The notes under the pieces are model-generated. The model ran no database searches, was not told the DNA's origin, and saw nothing but the letters and a program-made list of their open reading frames with translations. From Luteibacter anthropi (GTDB lineage: Bacteria > Pseudomonadota > Gammaproteobacteria > Xanthomonadales > Rhodanobacteraceae): a stretch of 64,000 nucleotides of DNA. This document shows, one piece after another, positions 44,370 through 51,910 of this stretch. Position 1 is the first letter of the stretch. Each line of letters starts with the position of its first letter. The stretch spans positions 1 to 64,000 of the forward strand of contig NZ_JAARLZ010000008.1 in assembly GCF_011759365.1 (NCBI RefSeq), in the 5' to 3' direction. The translations under genes were made by a program, and so were the position numbers.

Positions 44370-45110
44370 ATGGATATCGTGAGTGTCGTCGGCACGATCC
44401 TGGCCTTCGTGGTCATCATCGTGGGTACCATCCTCAAGGGATCGAGCCTCGACGCCCTGTGGAACCCCGCTGCCTTCGTCATCGTCTTCCTCGGCACTTT
44501 CGCCGCACTGCTCGTGCAGACGCCCGGCGCCGTGCTCAAGCGCGCCTGGAGCATGCTGCCCTGGGTGTATCGCCCGCCGGATATCGAATCGGAAAACCTC
44601 GTCAGCCGCATCATCGGCTGGAGCGAAATCTCCCGCCGCACGGGCCTGCTGGGCCTGGAGCCGGCCATTGAGCGCGAAACCGATCCCTTCATCCGCAAGG
44701 GGCTGCAACTGCTCGTGGATGGCACCGAACCCGATGCCATGCGTTCGGTGCTGGAAGTGGAGGTGTACTCGCGCGAGCACACCGACATCGAGGCGGCCAA
44801 GGTTTTCGAGAACGCGGGCACTTACTCGCCGACCATGGGCATCATCGGCGCCGTGATGGGCCTGATGTCCGTGATGCAGAACCTTGCCGACCCCAGCAAG
44901 CTCGGCCACGGCATCGCCGCCGCCTTCGTCGCCACCATCTACGGTATCGGCCTGGCCAACCTGCTGGCGTTGCCGATGGCCTCGCGCCTGAAGGGCCTGG
45001 CACGACGTCGTTCGCAGATGCGCGAAATCCTGGTCGAAGGACTGGTCTCCATCGCCCAGGGTGACAACCCGCGCCACATCGAGAGCAAGCTGCAAGGATT
45101 CCTCTCGTGA
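44370..45110 (+). CDS. motC: Flagellar stator protein MotC (MotA family)
   Basis: MotC is the MotA-type stator subunit that conducts ions with MotD and drives rotation. The 246-residue protein has four hydrophobic helices (about 5-25, 33-52, 150-170, 185-205), the cytoplasmic loop rich in Glu/Arg, and the conserved YSPTMGIIGAVMGLMSVMQNLADPSKLG (in parts). It is called MotC because it lies between cheA and a ParA gene and is paired with a MotD-like partner, the arrangement seen in Pseudomonas. It starts one base after the cheA stop. Confidence 0.94.
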   Translation: MDIVSVVGTILAFVVIIVGTILKGSSLDALWNPAAFVIVFLGTFAALLVQTPGAVLKRAWSMLPWVYRPPDIESENLVSRIIGWSEISRRTGLLGLEPAIERETDPFIRKGLQLLVDGTEPDAMRSVLEVEVYSREHTDIEAAKVFENAGTYSPTMGIIGAVMGLMSVMQNLADPSKLGHGIAAAFVATIYGIGLANLLALPMASRLKGLARRRSQMREILVEGLVSIAQGDNPRHIESKLQGFLS

Positions 45111-46156
45111 AACGCCGTCACCACGAAGAGCACGTGAATCACGAGCGCTGGGCGATCCCCTACGGCGACCTGATCACCTTGCTGCTCGCGCTGTTCGTGG
45201 TGATGTACGCGGTATCCGCCGTGAACGAGACCAAGTTCCGAGTGATGGCCCAGTCCATCAACGAGGCTTTCAACGGCACGGGCAAGGTGATCGAGCCCAT
45301 CCGCGATTCGACGCCCGCCGCGCAGGTGCCGCTGCCCGACCAGTCGCGCGCGCCCACTGCCTCGCCGATAGCGAAGATCGACGTACCCATTCCGCCGCGC
45401 AACCTGCCGCTGCCCGGCCACGAAGGCGCCGCCACCGAACACCAGGACGGCAAGCTGCGGCAGACCGCCACCAGCGCCGATGCGAATACCAGCGTGGGCA
45501 AGACCGAGCAGAACACGCTCAGCCAGATTTCCGACGAAGTGAAGCGGGCGATGAAGCCGCTGATCGACAAGAGCCTGGTCAGCGTGCGGCAGACGCCGGA
45601 CTGGCTCGAAATCGAAGTGCGCACGGATATCCTCTTTCCCGTTGGCGTGGCGAAGCTCCAGCCGCAGGCCGAAGACGTGCTGCGTCGCCTGGCCGGCATC
45701 CTCGCGCCGTTCCCGAACGCCATGCGCATCGAGGGTTATACGGACAACACGCCCATCGCCACGTCTACGTTTCCGTCCAACTGGGAGCTGTCGGCCGCGC
45801 GCGCAGCTACGGTGGCGCGACTGCTCACCCTGACCGGCGTCGATCCGCACCGCGTGGGCATCATCGGCTGGGGCGAATATCGCCCGACCGCCGACAACGC
45901 CACGGCCGACGGCCGCAATCACAATCGCCGCGTGCTGATCGTCGTGATGAGCGACAAGGCGGCACCGGCGCGTTTCTATAGCGATGCGGATCGTGTGGAT
46001 CTGGCTCAGCGTGGCGCGACCGAAGCGCCTGCTGCTGGCGCTACACCGCCTGCCGCGGCATCGGGCACGGCGACGTCAGCCGCAACCTCATCCCCCGAAC
46101 TGGTCGCCCCCACCGCGGGTGCCGCCCGGTTCGCGACGGAAGGGGAGGCACACTGA
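45107..46156 (+). CDS. motD: Flagellar stator protein MotD (MotB family)
   Basis: MotD is the peptidoglycan-anchored stator partner of MotC. The 349-residue protein has a short basic N terminus and one transmembrane helix with the ion-carrying Asp at residue 21 (IPYGDLITLLLALFVVMYAVS, in parts). After a long Pro-rich linker comes an OmpA-like domain (about 155-290) with IEGYTDNTPI and NWELSAARAATVARLL. The unusually long Ala/Thr-rich tail (about 55 residues) has no known role. It overlaps motC and parC. Confidence 0.94.
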   Translation: MKRRHHEEHVNHERWAIPYGDLITLLLALFVVMYAVSAVNETKFRVMAQSINEAFNGTGKVIEPIRDSTPAAQVPLPDQSRAPTASPIAKIDVPIPPRNLPLPGHEGAATEHQDGKLRQTATSADANTSVGKTEQNTLSQISDEVKRAMKPLIDKSLVSVRQTPDWLEIEVRTDILFPVGVAKLQPQAEDVLRRLAGILAPFPNAMRIEGYTDNTPIATSTFPSNWELSAARAATVARLLTLTGVDPHRVGIIGWGEYRPTADNATADGRNHNRRVLIVVMSDKAAPARFYSDADRVDLAQRGATEAPAAGATPPAAASGTATSAATSSPELVAPTAGAARFATEGEAH

Positions 46157-46944
46157 TGCGCGTCTGGGCCGTATCCAACCAGAAAGGCGGCGTGGGCAAG
46201 ACGACCACCACGGTGGCGCTGGGCAGCATGCTGGCCGAATCCGGCAAGCGCACGCTGCTGATCGACATGGACCCCCACGCATCGCTGTCGGGCTATATCG
46301 GTGTCGAAGGCGGTGCGCACGGCAGCGTCTACGATCTCTTCGGAGTTACCGCCAATCCGCTGCCCGTGCGCACGCTCGTGCACGGCACGCAGTGGGAGCG
46401 GCTGAGCGTGCTGCCCGCATCCGCGGCGATGATCACGCTCGATCGCCAGCTCGGCACCCGCCAGGGCATGGGCCTCGTGCTCTCCCAGGCGCTGGCCGAA
46501 CTGGCCCCCGATTTCGACCATGTGCTGCTGGACTGCCCACCGACGCTCGGCGTGCTCATGGTCAACGCACTCGCCGCCAGCGACCGCCTGCTGGTGCCCA
46601 CGCAGACCGAGGCGCTGGCGCTCGCGGGCCTGGAACGCATGCTGCGCAGCCTGTCGATGATCGAGCGCTCGCGCGGCAAGCCGCTGCCACGCACCATCGT
46701 GCCGACACTGTACGACGCACGCACCCATGCCTCGCGCGCCTGCCTCGAACAACTGCGCGAGCAGTATGGCGATGGCGTGAGCCAGTCGGTGATTCCCACC
46801 GACACCCAGATCCGCGAAGCCAGCGCCGCCGGTGTGCCGCTGGCCTCCTGGCCCGCCGCACGTCGCGGCGGTCTCGCCTACCGCCAGCTGCTCGACGAGC
46901 TGCTGGCCATGCCCGTGCCGTCGTTGACGGACGCGGCCGCATGA
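46156..46944 (+). CDS. parC: ParA-family chemotaxis positioning ATPase ParC
   Basis: The 262-residue protein is a ParA/Soj ATPase, with the deviant Walker A KGGVGKTTTT at residue 12 and the switch residues in IDMDPHASLSGYIG and LLDCPPTLGVLMVNALAASDRLLVPT (in parts). It lies between motD and a CheW-like gene in the chemotaxis operon. There the ParC family positions polar chemosensory arrays and recruits them to the new pole, as worked out in Vibrio. The assignment as ParC and not a plasmid-type ParA rests on this context. It overlaps the next gene by ATGA. Confidence 0.9.
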   Translation: MRVWAVSNQKGGVGKTTTTVALGSMLAESGKRTLLIDMDPHASLSGYIGVEGGAHGSVYDLFGVTANPLPVRTLVHGTQWERLSVLPASAAMITLDRQLGTRQGMGLVLSQALAELAPDFDHVLLDCPPTLGVLMVNALAASDRLLVPTQTEALALAGLERMLRSLSMIERSRGKPLPRTIVPTLYDARTHASRACLEQLREQYGDGVSQSVIPTDTQIREASAAGVPLASWPAARRGGLAYRQLLDELLAMPVPSLTDAAA

Positions 46945-47507
46945 TCCGCGCCATGCAAGACGCCGAGCAGATCGTCGCAGGTTATCTCGCCGAGCTGCTC
47001 ACGCCGCTGCCGGTGCCCGAACCGCCCGCGGAAGTGAAGGTTGTCGCCATCCAGACCTGGAGCGACCCGCTGCCGCCGCCCACGGCCACGGGCCAGACGC
47101 GTTACCTGCTGTGCGTCGCTGCCGGCGTGAAGCTTGCGGTGCCGATGGATGACGTCACGCACATGCTGCCGATGCCGCCGCTGTCGCCACCCAACAGTGC
47201 CAATCCGATCTGCCTGGGACGCTGGCGCCATCCCAGCGGTGAAGCCCGCGTGGCCGACCTCGGCGCGATCCTCTCGCCCGACATGTCCGGCGCACAGGCC
47301 GATACGCTGGTGATCCTGGGCAATCGCGCGTGGGCCCTGGCCTGCGCCGTCAACGACGAGCCGGTGGTGCTGGAAGGCGAAGGCATCCAGTGGCGCCACG
47401 GCGCGACGTCGCGTCCCTGGCTGGTGGGCATGTCCAAAGAACCGAAATGCGGCGTGATTGGCACCGCCGCACTCATTGAATGGCTGGAACAGGAGCTTGG
47501 GCCATGA
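46941..47507 (+). CDS. parP: CheW-domain array protein ParP
   Basis: The 188-residue product has a disordered Pro-rich N-terminal part (to about residue 50) followed by a CheW-like domain. In this domain the usual CheW core is recognisable in RYLLCVAAGVKLAVPMDDVTHMLPMP (in parts) but diverges. Such a protein directly after a ParC gene and before cheW corresponds to ParP, which tethers CheA arrays to ParC in polar-flagellated bacteria. From the ATG at 46,941 it is coupled to parC; a longer frame is only antisense-like extension. The last four bases overlap cheW. Confidence 0.85.
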   Translation: MIRAMQDAEQIVAGYLAELLTPLPVPEPPAEVKVVAIQTWSDPLPPPTATGQTRYLLCVAAGVKLAVPMDDVTHMLPMPPLSPPNSANPICLGRWRHPSGEARVADLGAILSPDMSGAQADTLVILGNRAWALACAVNDEPVVLEGEGIQWRHGATSRPWLVGMSKEPKCGVIGTAALIEWLEQELGP

Positions 47508-47953
47508 CCGTCACCGTATCCGACGACCGTAGCACCTGGCTCGGTTTTTCACTCAAGGGACAGCGCTACGCCGTCGCCCTTTCCGCTGTGCGTGAAGTGA
47601 TCCGCCCCGGCGACATCACCCCCGTACCCGGCGCACCGCACGACGTGCTCGGCATCGTCAACCTGCGCGGCCAGATCGTGCCCGTGCTCGACGGCCGCCG
47701 CCGCTTTGGCCTGGAAGGGCAGGTGGATGCACAGCACGCCGACGGGCAGCGCGTCATCGTCTTCGACGACGCCGGCAGCGTGGTTGGCATGCGCATCGAC
47801 CTCATTGGCGACATGCTCCACCTCGGCGACGACGAAGTCTCCCCTCCGCCCCCCGGCCGCGCCGAACGCCGCGACGACCCGGTGAGCGGCGTCGTCACCC
47901 GAGAAGACGGCTTCATCGCCCTGGTCGACGTCCCCCGCCTCTGCCGCGCCTGA
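47504..47953 (+). CDS. cheW: Chemotaxis adaptor CheW
   Basis: CheW couples receptors to CheA. From the ATG at 47,504, overlapping the parP stop as ATGA, it has 149 residues and the full CheW fold. The conserved segments are LGFSLKGQRYAVALSAVREVIRP, in parts, near the start and VLGIVNLRGQIVPVLDGRRRFGL (in parts) near residue 46. A basic/acidic insert DDEVSPPPPGRAERRDD precedes the final strand. It ends the chemotaxis operon; a repeat doublet follows 13 bases later. Confidence 0.96.
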   Translation: MTVTVSDDRSTWLGFSLKGQRYAVALSAVREVIRPGDITPVPGAPHDVLGIVNLRGQIVPVLDGRRRFGLEGQVDAQHADGQRVIVFDDAGSVVGMRIDLIGDMLHLGDDEVSPPPPGRAERRDDPVSGVVTREDGFIALVDVPRLCRA

Positions 47954-47965
47954 TGCCCTCACTCC

Positions 47966-48053
47966 TGTAGGAGCGCGCCTCGCGCGCGACCGGTCATCGC
48001 GAAAACCATCAACGCATTCGCACCACCGGTCGCGCGCAAGGCGCGCTCCTACA
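47966..48053. repeat. REP doublet after cheW
   Basis: GTAGGAGCGCGCCTCGCGCGCGACCGG and the inverse arm ending CTACAAC lie about 35 bases apart. It separates cheW from the DUF2802 gene and might reduce read-through. Confidence 0.9.
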
Positions 48054-48103
48054 ACAAAGCCGCCCGTGCTACCGTTCAGCCCGTCCACCCGGAGCCCCAT
48101 GAC

Positions 48104-48511
48104 ATGAACGCCGCCATTGGTTACGTGCTCATCGCACTCGCCGTCCTCAACCTGGTCGGCCTCCTGTTCCTGATCCTCCGCACGCGCAAGACCCAGACTC
48201 CGGCGCAGCCGGTTGCTCCCGAGGCCCTGCACGAGACCCCTGCAACGGTAGACCCCACGCCCGCCATCGAGCCCGACCAGCTCGACAGCATGCTGCGCCG
48301 CCTGGAACACCGCCTCGGCGACATCGAAGACCAGGTCCGCCGCACGCCCAACGTCAGTGTCGCCAACGAAGGCGGCGTCAACACCGACCGCGCCCTGGCC
48401 CTGGCCCAGCGCCTCGCCCGCCAGGGTGCCTCGCCCCAGGACATCGCCGAAACCTGCGGCCTGTCGCTCACGGAAGCGGAACTACTGCATCACCTGCACG
48501 CAGGGCGCTGA
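48104..48511 (+). CDS. DUF2802-type membrane protein
   Basis: The 135-residue protein has one N-terminal transmembrane helix (about 5-24), a Pro/Ala-rich linker with a predicted coiled coil (LDSMLRRLEHRLGDIEDQV near 63), and a C-terminal helix-turn-helix-like region (QRLARQGASPQDIAETCGLSLTEAELL, in parts). It corresponds to the DUF2802 proteins found downstream of cheW in many gammaproteobacteria. Function is not known. It may be transcribed from a local promoter since the repeat doublet intervenes. Confidence 0.8.
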   Translation: MNAAIGYVLIALAVLNLVGLLFLILRTRKTQTPAQPVAPEALHETPATVDPTPAIEPDQLDSMLRRLEHRLGDIEDQVRRTPNVSVANEGGVNTDRALALAQRLARQGASPQDIAETCGLSLTEAELLHHLHAGR

Positions 48512-48602
48512 CCCTCCCGTGTCGAAGCCGATACCGGTACTCGCCAGGATTCCAACACTAAGCGCAAATCAGGCGGCCTGAAGCCCGCCTACCCGAAGTC
48601 CC

Positions 48603-48632
48603 CCGTCGTTCCTGCGAAAGCAGGAACCCAGC
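48603..48632. repeat. Palindromic repeat of the GGGTTCCTGC class
   Basis: CGTCGTTCCTGCGAAAGCAGGAACCCAGCG, shown here only by its halves CGTTCCTGC and GCAGGAACCCAGC, is the same dispersed element as at the left end of the window, in the inverse orientation. Confidence 0.85.
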
Positions 48633-48690
48633 GCGTGGCATACGGCTTTAGAGATAACACCCCCTACGCAATCACCGCGATCTTCCGCCA

Positions 48691-49098
48691 TTAACCACGC
48701 GCATAACAAAGCCCGTTAGCCAACCCAAGCCCCATCAGCAACGAAGTGCTGAAAACCAGCTCAACGCCCTCCAGCGGCAATCGCTCAACCTGCGTAATGG
48801 CCATTATCAAAACAATAAGTGCAAACGCCCGCCACCCGGCATGGACCAGCACTTGCCACCCTTCGATCCATGGCTCGCGATAGAACGTACCTCTATGCGC
48901 CATCCAGAAGGTCCTCCGCCTCCACATACGCATCTGCACCAACAGCACGATGGCGGAGATCGTCGTACATGCAGCCGCCATATAGATAAAGAACGAGATT
49001 TCATGCATATGCTTCTCGCACGTGAAGTGCGGAGCAAATGCGGCGAAATAAACGGCGTACGAGCAAACAAGCCAAGGCCTGATCCAGCGATTTTTCAC
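48691..49098 (-). CDS. Small membrane protein of unknown function A
   Basis: I do not recognise this family. From the GTG overlapping the upstream stop (GTGA at 49,095-49,098) it has 135 residues with four hydrophobic stretches (about 7-25, 33-52, 85-104, 109-128). Between the second and third is a basic loop (QMRMWRRRTFWMAHRG). It shares with the upstream gene a PHxxCExxxH-like motif (APHFTCEKHMHE) near the start of the second helix. It lies in a low-G+C stretch compared with its neighbours. Earlier starts in the same frame were rejected because they run into the upstream gene. Confidence 0.65.
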   Translation of the reverse strand: MKNRWIRPWLVCSYAVYFAAFAPHFTCEKHMHEISFFIYMAAACTTISAIVLLVQMRMWRRRTFWMAHRGTFYREPWIEGWQVLVHAGWRAFALIVLIMAITQVERLPLEGVELVFSTSLLMGLGLANGLCYARG

Positions 49099-49517
49099 TG
49101 AAGTGCACCACTTCTCTGCAATCGCCCTTTTTTGGCAAGGCTGAGTTCTGTGTATGCGATTGCAAAGGCAAATATCACCAGTGGCGTACCGTGCAGAAGC
49201 GCCGTCCGATAACCATGTTCGGCATCCACCAGCAGGCGCGCCATGTCGGCTACGACAAAGAAAAGGGCGAAACCGGTTACCCACCTGAACTTAATGTCTT
49301 CAAGCTTGCGCATTTCAGCTTCCCATGGGTGCTTTCGTGCGTATCGAAGAGTCGCGAGTACGATGAGGAGGAGAGCGGTCACCGTGATTACGATGTAGGA
49401 GGAATCATGATCAGGGTCTTCGCAGAAGATATGAGGAAGAATAGGCGCCGTAATGCCGGCAAGCACCATCATCATTCGTCGTAGAGGAGTGATGGTGGAA
49501 GATTTCGGTATGTTCAT
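49095..49517 (-). CDS. Small membrane protein of unknown function B
   Basis: This 140-residue product (ATG at 49,517, AAGGA about nine bases upstream) is not recognised. It has about four hydrophobic stretches and the motif LPHIFCEDPDHD, which parallels APHFTCEKHMHE in the next gene. The two therefore look like diverged paralogues. The helices are otherwise generic. The coupled gene pair suggests a two-subunit membrane complex, but this is only inference. The region has A+T-rich gaps, unlike the flagellar locus. Confidence 0.6.
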   Translation of the reverse strand: MNIPKSSTITPLRRMMMVLAGITAPILPHIFCEDPDHDSSYIVITVTALLLIVLATLRYARKHPWEAEMRKLEDIKFRWVTGFALFFVVADMARLLVDAEHGYRTALLHGTPLVIFAFAIAYTELSLAKKGRLQRSGALQ

Positions 49518-49892
49518 GTCGATCGTCCTTGTTACTGAAACATCCGGAATAACCGGTAAATAATTACTAATAGGGCCATGACGTGCCCGGCGATCCGTGC
49601 TCTTGGCCTGCCAGAAAACAAGCAGCCCATGGAGAACCCTTGGATATGTGAAAGGATGATTTCTCCTTGTGAGTAACACATGGCATCAACTCGGCGGACG
49701 CAATCGGGTATTCGATCAGATGGCTTGGCGTGTGGATGTAGGAGATATCTTCAGGTCATGAAGGCGGAGCGACGTACCTGTGGATATTGATGGATTTTCG
49801 GGGGTGATTGCGGTGCGGGTGGTTTCTGCACAGGGCAAGGAACGGTTAAAAATTGACGCATGGCAAGATAGATCGTGACGTAACGATTGCCG

Positions 49893-49978
49893 TGTAGGAG
49901 CGCGCCTGCGCGCGACCGGTCATCGCGAACACCATCATCGTTTCGATTCCACCGGTCGCGCGCAAGCACGCTCCTACA
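49893..49978. repeat. REP doublet, first of a tandem pair
   Basis: GTGTAGGAGCGCGCCTGCGCGCGACCGG opens the unit and its inverse ends in GCTCCTACAGG; quoted by ends only. A near-identical copy follows 161 bases downstream, including the spacer words ACCATCATCGTTTCGAT. Confidence 0.92.
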
Positions 49979-50053
49979 GGGATGTGGTGTCGCACGATGG
50001 AGCACCGATGCGACCGGCGCGACCTCACAACTAACCGGACACAGCTACTGTCG

Positions 50054-50139
50054 TGTAGGAGCGCGCCTGCGCGCGACCGGTTGTTGCGAACATCATCATC
50101 GTTTCGATATCACCGGTCGCGCGCAAGCACGCTCCTACA
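50054..50139. repeat. REP doublet, second of a tandem pair
   Basis: This is a near-copy of the doublet at 49,893, with the same spacer word CATCATCGTTTCGAT and the same right-hand end GCACGCTCCTACAGGGATG. The similarity points to a local duplication of the whole element. Confidence 0.92.
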
Positions 50140-50334
50140 GGGATGGCGTGGCGCTGGATGGATATCGAAACGGTTGGCGCCAAAGCCGATGCAACGTCAT
50201 CGTGTTTGCTGGCAAATCGGGGCGCTGGGTTCCTGCGTGCGCAGGAACGACGGGGGCGATTTTTGAGAATATTTCCATACCCAAACGCATCCGCAATTTG
50301 GTACGGTGTGCGCGTTGTCTGCTGGATCGTTGAT

Positions 50335-50402
50335 GGCTCGGCAGACAACCATCGCTCGACGTATCGAGAAAGACGCGAGCCAGAGGTGTTACCAGCACCC
50401 CT
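50335..50402 (+). ncRNA. Candidate structured leader RNA
   Basis: GGCTCG (50,335-50,340) can pair with CGAGCC (50,376-50,381), enclosing a stem CTCGA-CGTA-TCGAG (50,355-50,368). A second hairpin GGTG-N7-CACC (50,385-50,399) follows. The structure is directly upstream of a 22-codon ORF with an ideal ribosome site. I do not recognise it as a known riboswitch; the pairing was read by eye. Confidence 0.4.
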
Positions 50403-50439
50403 GACCCGCTGACCAAACCAACTATCTCAAGGAGTTGAT

Positions 50440-50508
50440 ATGGCTGTGCCAAATCTTAAGGCATTCTCACACCCACCGTCTGTCCCGGACGGTCCAGGGA
50501 CGTCCTAA
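50440..50508 (+). CDS. 22-residue leader-type peptide
   Basis: ATG at 50,440 is preceded by AAGGAG six bases upstream, the best ribosome site in this region. The ORF ends at TAA 50,506-50,508. The peptide starts MAVPNLKAFSH and is Pro/Ser/Gly-rich (PPSVPDGPGTS). A stable hairpin follows at 50,516-50,548. Whether the peptide is functional, or the translation itself controls the downstream genes, is unknown. Confidence 0.5.
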   Translation: MAVPNLKAFSHPPSVPDGPGTS

Positions 50509-50515
50509 ACACCTG

Positions 50516-50548
50516 TCAGGACGCGGCTAACGCCCGCGTTCGTCCTGA
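50516..50548 (+). terminator. Hairpin after the leader ORF
   Basis: TCAGGACG (50,516-50,523) pairs with CGTCCTGA (50,541-50,548), with additional G-C pairing inside. It is followed by TTTCTC. It could be an attenuator between the leader peptide and the gene at 50,715. A further stem GGGGCACG-N8-CGTGCCCC lies at 50,657-50,680. Confidence 0.55.
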
Positions 50549-50714
50549 TTTCTCATGGTTTCTGGCTCTGCCGTCCTACCCGGCGCGTAGCGCCCTGCCT
50601 GTGAGAAAACCGGACAAAACGCGGGAATGGTGAGATCTCGTCGCCCGAGTCGATGAGGGGCACGGCCCTTGGCGTGCCCCGCTCGGAAGCGGCGTACCAG
50701 GGAAAAACCAAACC

Positions 50715-51005
50715 ATGAGTGATCCGAAAGACGATGGCGTCCTCGGCGAGGGGAGCTTTGGTCTGAATACCGAGGCCAGTATGGACACGCTGATGAATGA
50801 TGCGACGGCGTGGCAGGCGTATGCCGAGGCGATGCAGTCGGTGCTTACCGAGTACATGGCCGAAAGCGAATTGCCGAATCAGCGGTGTGTCGCCAGAGCC
50901 ATGTCCGGTGTGAACGTGCTTTATCGCATGAGCCTGCAATGCACCAAGCAAGCAAACGTGCGGCGTATGTGGGATGAGGTGCGCGCGTTGGGAGGGGCTA
51001 AGTGA
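50715..51005 (+). CDS. Small soluble protein of unknown function
   Basis: I do not recognise this 96-residue protein. It has an acidic N terminus (MSDPKDDGVLGEG), predicted helices (residues about 25-90) and no membrane segment; two Cys occur (QRCVARAM and LQCTKQA). It follows the structured leader and 22-codon ORF. Its TGA overlaps the start of the next gene, suggesting a two-gene operon. Confidence 0.65.
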   Translation: MSDPKDDGVLGEGSFGLNTEASMDTLMNDATAWQAYAEAMQSVLTEYMAESELPNQRCVARAMSGVNVLYRMSLQCTKQANVRRMWDEVRALGGAK

Positions 51006-51307
51006 TGGCGCAGCGTGTCGAGATCGCCAAGGCCATGTGTGGGGTGGTGCTGCTGGGCATCAATATCGCCGTCTTGATGGGGAAGCGCGAGGATGGCGAT
51101 CCGCTATCGAAGGGGGCGAAGTGGAACGTGGCGCTGGCGTTCGCGGCATTCGTGGTCGGCGCGCTGGCCGTGGCGGTGTTTGCGTCGGAGTCGTGTACGG
51201 TGATTGAGCCGGTGTGGACGTGGACGCTGGATATCGCCGGGGCGACGTTGTTTGGGGCGACGATGGCGGCGTTGTGGTTGGGGTGGTTGGCGCCGGGGCC
51301 GCGATAA
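51005..51307 (+). CDS. Small membrane protein of unknown function C
   Basis: This 100-residue product has three hydrophobic stretches, at about 8-25, 41-60 and 74-95 (AGATLFGATMAALWLGWLAP), and is not a recognised family. I choose the ATG at 51,005, which overlaps the preceding TGA and has GGAGGGG at suitable distance. A GTG at 51,002 is an alternative. A repeat doublet follows 19 bases after its stop. The pairing of soluble acidic and membrane small proteins could be a toxin-antitoxin or immunity pair, but nothing in the sequence proves it. Confidence 0.6.
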   Translation: MAQRVEIAKAMCGVVLLGINIAVLMGKREDGDPLSKGAKWNVALAFAAFVVGALAVAVFASESCTVIEPVWTWTLDIAGATLFGATMAALWLGWLAPGPR

Positions 51308-51326
51308 GCATCGCGATACGTGATTG

Positions 51327-51412
51327 TGTAGGAGCGCGCCTTGCGCGCGACCGGTCAGGGTGAACCATCAAATCATTCGTGAAAACCGGTCGCGCGCAAG
51401 CACGCTCCTACA
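51327..51412. repeat. REP doublet
   Basis: Arms GTGTAGGAGCGCGCC...GACCGG and CCGGTCGCGCGC...CTCCTACAC are separated by about 34 bases. It closes the small-gene pair. Confidence 0.9.
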
Positions 51413-51872
51413 CAAGCAGTGCGCGTCACCAAGAAACCGTGCGCCGGTTTTTATCCGCACGAATACCTCAGCGTTGGGGAGAGCCGGCGGGGGCGGCCCT
51501 TGGCGCGACTTGATGGAGGTGAGGTGAGTGGGCGGATAAGGCCCGTAGGGTGCCGGTCAGGATGACCGGCATTTTTCGCCGAGGCAGGAGCCGAGTCGAA
51601 AAACCCCGCACGCTCACCGGGCCCGAAGGGGCGCAAGCCATAAGACACTGAGCCGCGCAGCGGCTCCTCCTTTCCCGAGGGACACCGCAGGCCGGCGCGC
51701 CAAGGGCCGCCCCCGTCGGCTCGTTCTTGGCCACGTTCAGGCGCCGCGTGCGAGGCCGTAAGGCGAGCCCATCCTGCGGAGCGAAGCCTCCAAAGGCTGC
51801 TTTACTACGGAGCGTTAACCGCCGATGCGATCGGTTCCCCGGGCTCACCGGTATCGGCGGCTTATGGGGATT
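51413..51872. other. G+C-rich, hairpin-rich block without a gene
   Basis: No credible gene is present. The block contains several strong stems. TGCCGGTCA-GGA-TGACCGGCA plus TTTTT (51,551-51,576) is terminator-like on the plus strand. GAGCCGC-GCA-GCGGCTC lies at 51,650-51,666, and there are GGGCC/GGCCC runs. Frames on either strand translate to repetitive Arg/Pro/Ala sequence with no domain features. It resembles a processed noncoding RNA or a decayed repeat unit. What it does is unknown. Confidence 0.55.
51551..51576 (+). terminator. Intrinsic terminator-like hairpin
   Basis: TGCCGGTCA, GGA, TGACCGGCA is followed by TTTTT. It is the clearest terminator in the noncoding block. Confidence 0.75.
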
Positions 51873-51901
51873 ACCGGTCGCGCGCGAGGCGCGCTCCTAC
51901 A
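51873..51901. repeat. Solitary REP arm after tamB
   Basis: A single inverse arm, CCGGTCGCGCGCGAGG then CGCGCTCCTAC, lies just beyond the tamB stop. No partner is seen within 200 bases. Confidence 0.85.
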
Positions 51902-51910
51902 GGGGAGTTG

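Larger units (their letters stand above)
49518..50334. other. A+T-richer gene-free stretch
   Basis: No gene is supported across this 0.8 kb. It contains CCGGAATAACCGG (49,544-49,556, a short inverted repeat that may belong to the promoter of the membrane-protein pair), the two duplicated REP doublets and one GGGTTCCTGC palindrome (50,222-50,253). Short frames through it run in palindromes and are not protein-like. Confidence 0.7.

Noticed and set aside
46156-46944. ParA gene considered as a plasmid or chromosome partition gene
   Set aside because: No parB or parS-like site is adjacent. Its place between motD and a CheW-like gene fits ParC of chemosensory arrays.
49893-50139. Possible CRISPR-like spacing of the two duplicated repeats
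   Set aside because: There are only two units, each an inverted-arm palindrome, with no regular short spacers and no cas genes nearby.
51468-51848. Minus-strand frame of 126 codons in the hairpin-rich block
   Set aside because: It is Arg/Pro/Ala-rich with no ribosome site and crosses the stems. I consider the block noncoding.
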